Shown here piece after piece: positions 56,863 to 64,000 of a DNA stretch of 64,000 bases. The notes beneath the pieces were generated by a model that did no database searches, was not told where the DNA came from, and was given only the letters and a program-made list of their open reading frames with translations. A program made the position numbers and the translations under genes. The DNA comes from Dipteris shenzhenensis. Lineage: Eukaryota > Polypodiophyta > Polypodiopsida > Gleicheniales. The stretch lies in the NCBI GenBank assembly GCA_047967505.1, contig CM106539.1; one strand, given 5' to 3'. Positions within the stretch are counted from its first letter, which is position 1. Each line of letters begins with the position of its first letter.

Positions 56863-57126
56863 GGCCCAACCACAGATGCATCCACATCCGCTAAACATCC
56901 TCCTATAACTATTGAATTTGGACATGAGGACCCTTGTCTAGCCCCTCAAACTACTAAGCCTAGACCTAAGGATCGTGAGCCCCTTCCCCATCCAAATACT
57001 GAGGATTCTAAGCCCTGTCCCCACCCAAATATTGAGTTAGGATGTGGGGATCTTGATCCCCTTACACATCCATATATTGAGCCTGGACCTGAGAATCCTT
57101 TAACTACTTCAGAGCCTCTTATGTGA
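56863..57126 (+). CDS. Proline-rich repetitive open frame, 87 codons
   Basis: An open frame without ATG runs from after TGA 56860 to TGA 57124. It has imperfect repeats of about 17 codons with the core (D/E)P.PHPN.E (EPLPHPNTE, KPCPHPNIE, DPLTHPYIE). The DNA repeats as well, so the frame may be passive. It could be a last exon or a decayed repeat protein; there is no known family. Confidence 0.3.
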   Translation, partial: GPTTDASTSAKHPPITIEFGHEDPCLAPQTTKPRPKDREPLPHPNTEDSKPCPHPNIELGCGDLDPLTHPYIEPGPENPLTTSEPLM

Positions 57127-57220
57127 GTGGAGGCGCATTGTACTCTTGGAAGTTTGTAATACATAATGATGTCTAATGAAATTCATCTATGTATGAGACT
57201 ATGGTTTGTAATACATAGAG

Positions 57221-57221
<1 letters not shown>

Positions 57222-57273
<52 letters not shown>
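57222..57273 (+). repeat. (GA)n microsatellite
   Basis: About 25 GA repeats. 57274-57535 has no feature I can support. Confidence 0.95.
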
Positions 57274-57274
<1 letters not shown>

Positions 57275-57535
57275 GACTCATGAATATAGATGTATCTATT
57301 ACAAACTTTTTATGACAAACTGTTACAATACGAGAGAAATTGAGTTTCCATTGTTGTTTGTAAAATGATGTAAAAATATAGTTACAATGCAGACTATGGC
57401 TGCAACTTTAAAGCCATAACTATTGTAGATCTTCTTTGACTTGCTCTTTCTACACCAACACTGAAGAGTGTTGGAGAAAAGTTCAACAACTAGACTAGAG
57501 GCTATTCTGGCATAGATGCTAGATGAGAACATGGT

Positions 57536-58557
57536 TGTTATTGCATAACCATGCTGGTTAGCAGCAGTGACCTAGAGGGATGTGCGAGGGTAGGTTAGCC
57601 GCAAGGGTTGATGGTTCAGATCTCCAAGCGGTTGTAGTCCTCAATGGCTGCTTCTCTAACCGTAAAATGGTTCTCTACACATACTATTACTAGCATTTTG
57701 AGATCATTGTGTACACAGATTTTGTGCAAGCTATTGCTTTAGAATACAATGTTCTTCATCATTCTATCTCTTGCATATTTATCTTCTATTCTGTATTCCG
57801 TTCTTGTGGATGTCGTGCGTATCATTTATCTATTGCTTTTCATAGCATTTGCATGCATTTAAGATGCTACACATTGGCAATCACGATGTGTATTCTTACC
57901 ATCACACAAGGAATTTGCGATCGAGCAATTGAGCGCTCCTTTCATCCGCTCCTTGCCATCTTTGCGGAGGCACTTCACATGGAGATATGCACGTAGTTGC
58001 ACTCACTCCGAAGGAGATTCAGGTAGAGATCGCTGTGGTGAGCAGACACATCCGGGGATTTCAAGATGACCTCCATCGAATGCATTCTGACCCCCAGCAT
58101 CCTGCTTACAGTCGAGAGTGTGGAAATTTCAGTGAAGAACCTCATCTGGTGGTGGTTGTGGTAGCGTATTTTGCAGTTGTTGGCTTCCTAGTAGGCATGC
58201 ATGTGCACACGCTCAAAAAGACCTCCTGATCCCTTGACACCGATGATGTGGCTGTGGCGGCACAACAATTATCCTGAGCATGGGGTTGACAATTTGCAAG
58301 AAGCTCTGGGAGGGGTCAATCAACGTCCAAATCCACCTACACAATCAGTTTCATCGCCAAAGCTACGGGTATGGGACTTGATTGATGCATGCCGGGTGAT
58401 GAGTGCATCTTCATCTCCAACTGCAGTTTCGATGGCTTCTCGCAATCCCTTTGGTCAAGGAAGGATGTCTGGAGGAACACCAAATGTTGGCAATGCAATG
58501 ATGGCTATGCAGGTAACGTCAAGTATGCCAAGTTTTTGGGTAAGAAAAAATTTGGAG
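57536..58557 (+). mobile_element. Gyp-3-family fragment: LTR, leader and gag start
   Basis: LTR-like 57536-57871 starts TGTTATTGCATAACCATG and ends CTACA; a possible primer site, CATTGGCAATC, follows. The leader frame (57987-58229) has EIAVVSRHIRGFQDDLHRMHSDPQHP, and gag start pieces (58201-58599) have SASSSPTAVSMASRNPFGQG as in Gyp-3. Similarity stops near 58557, where the copied intron/exon segment begins. It is a broken copy in the opposite orientation to Gyp-3. Confidence 0.82.
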
Positions 58558-59009
58558 GTAAGAAAAAAAATCCTTTGCGTTATCAATACTTTTTTTTAAT
58601 TAATCAAAACAGTTCAATCCTATTGAGGTAAGACAAAAAATCCTTTGTGCTATCAATATTTTTTTAAATTAATCAAAATAATTCAATCCTTTGGAGGTAA
58701 GACATAAAATCCCTTGCACTATCAATGCTTTTCAAATTACAATCTATTGGATGGTTCACAAACACCTCAACAATATGATGCCTACTCTTGTGGATGGAGG
58801 GTCCTTATAAAAACACAAAGTACATTATTGAGACTTTTTTTACATAGGAGACACTAGCCTCCGTAAGCACAATTATTGATCTATTAAAATTATATATATA
58901 TATATACTATTAATCTTAACTCCGAACTTGAAGCTAAAGTTTTTTTTGTGTTTGTACAGATGACAGAGGAAAGCTATGATGATCAATATGTGTTCAACTT
59001 CAGATCTAG
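58557..59009 (+). repeat. Direct repeat, copy 2, between gypsy fragments
   Basis: Copy of 56236-56702, starting at the shared TTGGAGGTAAG and ending at CTTCAGATCTAG. Left of it is the Gyp-3-family fragment; right of it is a minus-strand gag. The intron is retained, so it was not copied from a spliced RNA. Confidence 0.9.
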
Positions 59010-59860
59010 AAAGACCGATGAGCAAGGTCCTGAATGACCGAATAGTCCTCTTGCCCTGAGCCGATGGGAAAATCCGAGGGTGACCACTTACTCCTGCAGG
59101 ATTTTTTAGTCTTCTCTCTTGGTGGGTCTGCCATCTCAGCATCTGAGGACTCTGAGAAGGACACCTTTTTCTTGGGGCGGCCCGATCCATGGTTTGGAAG
59201 GGGTCCGAGGTGGTAGGACTTCTTTTCCTGAAGTCAAGGATCTCTACATCAAAATCCTCATTGCCTGATTCACTTAGAAGATTCACCCTTGGAATATTGG
59301 GACATTTCGTGCGATAATGACCCTTCTGATGGCACTCGTAGCATACAACATTAGCACAGTCTCTTGGAGGGCAGTTGGCTTGATTTCTGATGCCCACCAT
59401 CTCAAGCCGAAGATCATTCAGGGCCTTGGCTAGACCATTTACTTTGGGTTCTTTTGCAAGGGGGGCCTCTTTAGCTGGTGGGGCTGAGGGAGTAGAAAGG
59501 AGGGGGGCTCGTGGGCAAGGCTAGGGAAATCTTCGAGGCGGAGGTTGAGGATATACTCCTTGTTAGGGTAAGCATCTAAGGGAGGACCATACATTTGAGG
59601 TGGAGGCGGTGGATACATCCATGATGGGGGGTGGGAGTATGCTGCTGAGTTAGACCCCCTAGGTTGTTGTTGCAAGAATTGAGGGGCTTGTAGAGGGACA
59701 ATCATTTTCTTTGAAGCGGGGTCAGATTGAACTTTATCAAACTTTTGGGCAATCTCATGTGCTAGCACCATAGTTTCTGGATTCTCCCATTTAAGGTTGA
59801 GGCGGAATTCATCACTTGCTCCTGCTACAAGATAGCCCAACACATGCTGAGTCATTTCAG
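59010..59860 (-). pseudogene. Gypsy gag fragment on the minus strand
   Basis: The frame 59855-59439 gives YLVAGASDEFRLNLKWENPETMVLAHEIAQKFDKVQ, the end of a gypsy capsid domain, then Pro/Gln-rich sequence. After a shift, 59400 downward gives a CCHC knuckle CYECHQKGHYRTKC (about 59302-59343) and an acidic spacer. The order is gag to knuckle, reading leftwards and ending at 59010. It lies head to head with the plus-strand protease that begins near 59890, as if the gag part of one element had been inverted. Confidence 0.8.
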
Positions 59861-59898
59861 CTCAAAAGCTCCCTCAACTAATAGCATTAAGCCCTAAG

Positions 59899-60720
59899 GT
59901 GAGACGTGAGCTGCAGCAAGGGCTCTCAACAAGGAGGAGCAAGAAAAAGGGAAAGGTACGAGAGGTATCTTCTATCTCTAAAGAAATTGATCGGCACCCA
60001 CATACAGTAGATGTCATCATAGATAATTGCCATGTCAAAAGTGTGTGTGTTGATGGGGGAGCTGCATGTGATATCATGGTGCCCCGAATCATGAAGAAAT
60101 TGAATTTGAAATCCTCCACTCGAATCAAGGTAACAGATGGTCGATGACTCGCCACCTTGGGAGTCATTGAGGATTTGCCCATCACTATCAATGGGTTGAC
60201 CACCACCATCAATTTCTATGTAGTGGACATTGAAGATACAGGTAGGAGTTACCCAGCCATACTCGGGAGACCATGGTTGAGAAAGAGTGATGCAACCAGC
60301 TATTGGAAGACATGACACATGTCTTTTAGTGCTTCTAAGGAGAAGATCCCGATGCGCAACTAGGTGCCATGGAACCAGAAGAAGAAGAGAAGCAAGACAG
60401 TGATACTCTCTCATCCTCGGTGTTTGAATCAATGGAAGAATCAGATGGGGGGGAGGAGTTCTCAGAGGAGGAAGTTTTATGTAGGTGGGGTGTCTCTGAC
60501 CCCGCCACCTGCAGAAAAGGTAATAGCTAGTCCTGAACAACTTGAATCTATGCTTTCCCAAGACCTCACTCCAAGTGAGGAAGACAAATTCCTAGAAATG
60601 TTCAAAGATTTCCTTGACCTTTTCGCAACTAGCTACCGCCACCTTCGCCATGTGACTACCATAGAACACAAGATAGAGCTAATGCGAAGCCTGTGGCTTA
60701 GAAGTATCGGAGATTAGGGC
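59899..60720 (+). pseudogene. Gyp-4 protease and RT lead-in
   Basis: VDVIIDNCHVKSVCVDGGAACDIM (about 60010-60080) carries the DGGA-type active site. After TGA 60145, ITINGLTTTINFYVVDI and YPAILGRPWLRKSDA (about 60251-60295) complete the protease. Stops at 60316 and 60360 precede an acidic spacer (60364-60717) with LTPSEEDKFLEMFKDFLDLFA, the usual segment before gypsy RT. Confidence 0.85.
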
Positions 60721-61443
60721 CCCTACAGATCGATGCTTTGTGCTCAGAGTTGTAGAAACTTGTAGAAGCTGGGTTTATTGTTCCAATTCACAATACTGAA
60801 TGGGTTTCACCAATGGTATTCACCCCAAAGAAAAACAACAAGTGGCGGGTCTGCATAGACTATAAGAAACTCAATGCAGCCACCAAGAGGGACCATCATC
60901 CTCTTCCCTTTCAAGACCTCATTCTTTAGAAGGTAAGTGGTCATGAGATGTATACTTTCTGTGATGGTTACTCCGGGTTTTATCAAATCATAATTGCCGA
61001 AGAAGATATGCTGAAAACCACATTTGCCACACCCTGGGGGACATTTGCATTCAAAGTAATGCCATTTGGCCTCACCAATGCTCCTGCTACCTTTCAGAGA
61101 TTTATGCAGATGGTGTTTGCTTCTTATGGATTTCTTGGAGGTATTTTTAGATTATTTTTGTATATTCTCATCACGTAAGGAGCACATCATGAAGGTTAGG
61201 TTGGCCTTCCAAAGGGTCAATGATGTGAATGGTAGTCTCAACCCTGAGAAATGCACCATTGGAGCCACTCATGGGAGGTTACTGGGACATATTGTCTCAT
61301 CTAAGGGTGTCAAGCCTGACCTCAAGAAGGTAGAAGCCATCCTCAAGCTCTCTCCACCAACAACCAAACGTCAAGTATGCTCATTTGTCAATCTAGTAGG
61401 ATACTATCGCTGCTTCATTGATCAATATGCTGCTTTGACATGA
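60721..61443 (+). pseudogene. Gyp-4 reverse transcriptase, catalytic Asp lost
   Basis: EAGFIVPI..TEWVSPMVFTPKKNNKWRVCIDYKKLN, then FCDGYSGFYQI (first catalytic Asp) and TTFATPWGTFAFKVMPFGLTNAPATFQRFM are well kept. The active site reads VFLDYFCIFSS (61141-61173): GAT 61150 is intact but the second Asp is TAT (61153-61155). A frame change separates the two halves near 61120. The thumb and connection (LNPEKCTIG, LLGHIVSSKGVKPD) follow. Confidence 0.88.
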
Positions 61444-62255
61444 CCCATGACTATGCTATTAAAAGATGGGGTTGATTTCTCTTGGGATGAGGATTATGAT
61501 CATGGGTTTGCACAAATCAAGAATGCTCTGGCTTCAGAACCCATTCTACGCAATCCAGATTGGTCAAAGACTTTCTATATCAATCCTAGGTTTGGTGAGC
61601 ACACTTTGGCAGGTATTCTTCTCCAGTAAGGGGAGGATCGGTTCATGTATCCCGTTCAATTTGCTTCTCGATAATTGCTCGACACTGAGCGACGCTATTC
61701 AGAGGCTGACAAGCATGCCTTGTCTTTGGTGTTCTGCATTGAGAAATTTAAGCATTATGTGGCTGGAAAGTCCTTCATTATACTCACTAGCACTAGTCTT
61801 GCAAAGCAGGTTCTTTAATCACCAAATCCCATGGGCCGGCTGGCCAAATGGTTGGTAGTTTTACAAGAATATGATTTTTCTTTCAAAATTGTAAAAGGGG
61901 GTTGTTCCAACTTGAAGAATGCTTTCATTGATTTAGAGGAGTGCCTTGATATAACCCTTGTAGCAGCCATAGAAGTTAGGGATCCATGGTATGGTGGTAT
62001 CTACAGGTTTCTGACTGCTTTCTCCTTTCCTCTAAAAAGTACTAGCTATGAGAGAAAGAAGATCCAAAGAGATAGTAGGCACTACACTCTCTTTGATGGG
62101 GTCTTGTACCATCAAGGCATGGATGAGGTACTAAGGTGGGCCATTGATGTAGATGAAGTGCCTAAGGTATTGAAGCATTATCATGATGGATTTTGTGGAG
62201 GCCACTATGCCAGTGACTATACAACTAAGAAGATTCTACATGCTGGATACTATTA
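61444..62255 (+). pseudogene. Gyp-4 RNase H and pre-integrase region
   Basis: MLLKDGVDFSWDEDYDHGFAQIKNAL leads to the first RNase H strand (FYINPRFGEHTLAGILLQ), where the usual catalytic Asp is Asn. YPVQFASR, TERRYSEADKHALSLVFCIEKFKHYV and GRLAKWLVVLQEYDFSFKIVKG complete the domain across stops at 61627, 61672 and 61817. The last frame (61831-62256) ends with the zinc-binding HYHDGFCGGHYASDYTTKKIL. Confidence 0.85.
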
Positions 62256-63240
62256 GCTAACCTTGTTCAAGGATGTCACTTTGTATTGCAATACCTGTGA
62301 ACCATGCCAATTCTTTGGTAGGAAGGATTTGCATCTTGTCAACATCACCTAGTGATGTCCATCCATCTGTTTCAGAAGTGGGGAATAGATTTTGTCGGGC
62401 CCTTTCCCATGACTGCCCGCAAAAAAAAGTATCTTTTGGTAGCCACTCATTGGTAGCCACTCAGTACATCACTAAGTGGGCTGAAGCTATCGCCCTCCCC
62501 GCTACAAATGGTAAGGCAGTTTCAAATTTCATATTTAAACATATCTGCACAAGGTTTGGGACACCCATGGAAATAGTATCTGACCATGGGAGTCCATTCT
62601 TAAATGAAGCAGTGGAATTGCTCATGAATCGCATGGGTATTGATCATCGCACTTCTAGCATCTATTATCCAGCATCCATGGGTCAAACGGAGCAGACAAA
62701 TGCCTCCTTTGTAAAACCATGGGGAAAATGTCCACGGGGAACAGGAGCTAGTGGGATCAGAAGGTCACTGAAGTTGTGTGGGCTTACAACATCACCCATA
62801 AAACATCTACAGGTCACACCCCTTTTGAGTTGGTGTAAGGTAATGAGGCCGCTTTACCACTAGAGATAGAGATTCCAGCTTTGAGATTGGCACAAGAACA
62901 GAGGATGACAAAAGATGAACATGTAGAGGCCCGGTTGGTGCAACTTGAGAAGCTAGATGAAACCCGACGCCTTGCACTACACCAAATAGAGATCCAAAAA
63001 AATCGACAAAAGGCCCGCTTGGATGCTAAGATTTGCAAGAGATGGGAAAGACGCTTTGCTAAGGGGAATGTTGTGCTATCCTTTGATAACATATTGGACC
63101 ACCAAATGGATAAGAAGTTCCTTCCATTGTGGACCAGTCCATACAAAGTCATCAAGGAATGTAGCAATGGGTCTGTACAAGTTTGAGAGCTGCATGAGCC
63201 ATATGGCACGAAGGTGATCAACAAGCGTTACCTCAAGCCC
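62256..63240 (+). pseudogene. Gyp-4 integrase
   Basis: CNTCEPCQFFGRKDL is the end of the zinc module. The core is split over frames: KWGIDFVGPF (about 62377-62408), QYITKWAEAIALPA, EIVSDHGSPFLNEAV (second Asp) and GQTEQTNASF (Glu). TTGHTPFELV, the arm region MRLAQEQRMTKDEH... (62881-63186) and SPYKVIKECSNGSVQV..NKRYLKPFF close the protein. A TGA stands in VQV*ELHEP. Confidence 0.85.
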
Positions 63241-63285
63241 TTCTTTGTGCATGAGGGACCCAGGCATGGAAATGTTGTGCATTCC

Positions 63286-63301
63286 CTGCCTGGGGGGGAA
63301 C
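63286..63301 (+). other. Gyp-4 polypurine tract
   Basis: TGCCTGGGGGGGAAC precedes the LTR start TGTTATGGA by the expected zero to one base. Confidence 0.75.
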
Positions 63302-63721
63302 TGTTATGGATAAATTTGTCTAAGGAAAAAGGCATTAATATGTGTGTGTGTTTGTATGTGTGGCAATAGTATAATAAAATATGGAGTGCATAGGGCCCAG
63401 GGTTGAGATGGCAGGGCATGACCATGTGCCACCCTTCCATGTAAGAGGACCCATAATGTGTGTTGTACCTAATCCATGGTAGTAATATTATAAAATGTAA
63501 GGCGGCATGGTTCCTCCATGTGCCACCCCTCCACCTAGGTGGTCCCATGATTGCATTTAGTGAGATATGGCCCAAAGTCCATGGGAGAAGTAATATAGAG
63601 AAGACACATAAGAGAGGCTTGATAAGGCAAGAACTATAAAAATACAGAGAAGACATTTCATATGCTCAAGATAAAGAGATCTCTTCAAGAAGGCTTCAAG
63701 ACTACTCACAAAAAGAAGAGC

Positions 63722-63757
<36 letters not shown>

Positions 63758-64000
63758 CTAATTGAGGAAGCATAAACATAGAAAAGGGAAGACACATAAG
63801 AGAGGCTTGATAAGGCAAGAACTATAAAAATATGTTAACCTCTTAGAATGGGTATCATAACATCTTTAACATTGAAATTGATTATATTCAATGCTAATTG
63901 TGTCTTCTCATCCTAATTTGATTGTTTATTTGCTCTCTCTTGAACTTGATTAAGAGTGAGTGGAGTTATTGAAGATGCTGCCCAAGGCTTAGGTTTCTTC
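63302..64000 (+). repeat. Gyp-4 3' LTR (incomplete at window end)
   Basis: It starts TGTTATGGATAAATTTG after the purine tract. The segment GAAGACACATAAGAGAGGCTTG...ACTATAAAAATA occurs twice (63600-63644 and 63788-63832), giving two TATA boxes (63635-63644, 63823-63832). Between them is a GA microsatellite (63728-63757). No copy of this LTR is seen elsewhere in the window. Confidence 0.75.

Larger units (their letters stand above)
59870..64000 (+). mobile_element. Gyp-4: gypsy pol and 3' LTR, running off the window
   Basis: Protease, RT, RNase H, integrase, a polypurine tract and an LTR start follow in order. The 5' half is missing or inverted. No chromodomain follows integrase. Stops occur in each domain, so it is a decayed element. 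Confidence 0.88.

Overview
The window is nuclear DNA from a land plant with a large, repeat-rich genome. The evidence is four Ty1/copia copies primed by the plant initiator-Met site TGGTATCAGAGCC, several Ty3/gypsy elements with Tat/Athila-like primer sites, long GA/GT/TA microsatellites, plant-type intron borders and a telo-box next to a TATA box. The mix would suit a gymnosperm or similar giant genome, but nothing here names a species. I see no bacterial genes, tRNA, rRNA or CRISPR.

Layout. 1-1500: microsatellites and a 71-bp perfect inverted repeat. 1506-16547: Cop-1, a copia element with near-identical 353-bp LTRs and GGGAG target duplications; its pol is split by Gyp-1 (5045-14567), a gypsy element with 1.18-kb LTRs and GGTAT duplications that lacks the RT catalytic core. 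16572-16835: a MITE-like element with 24-bp inverted ends. 17140-17545: a gypsy RNase H relic. 17571-23281: Cop-2 (minus), with no 3' LTR, carrying a solo LTR (20949-21245) and a 244-bp internal duplication. 23577-24615: a possible short DNA transposon. 24634-42912: Gyp-2 (plus), with a duplicated 1.8-kb leader, split in its RNase H by Cop-3 (33622-38220, minus, TGCAC duplications) and followed by a second protease-like segment and an unrecognised ORF. 42913-44387: Cop-4 fragment (minus). 44388-50087: Gyp-3 (minus), 5' LTR only, RT core missing. 51074-52545: long polypurine then polypyrimidine tracts.

53236-59009 is the least transposon-like part. A 754-bp unit, present two and a half times, holds a degenerate histone H3 / CENH3-like pseudogene with two in-frame stops and frame changes in the tail. 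Downstream are an unrecognised 119-codon ORF, a possible two-exon gene fragment whose intron repeats its own donor-site region four times, a proline-rich repetitive ORF, and an LTR-leader-gag fragment of the Gyp-3 family. 59010-64000 holds gag on the minus strand and then gypsy pol on the plus strand (Gyp-4), ending in the start of its 3' LTR.

Almost all coding sequence here is decayed gag-pol. No element looks able to move itself: each pol has stops, frameshifts, domain deletions or lost catalytic residues. The histone-like repeat is the most unusual content.
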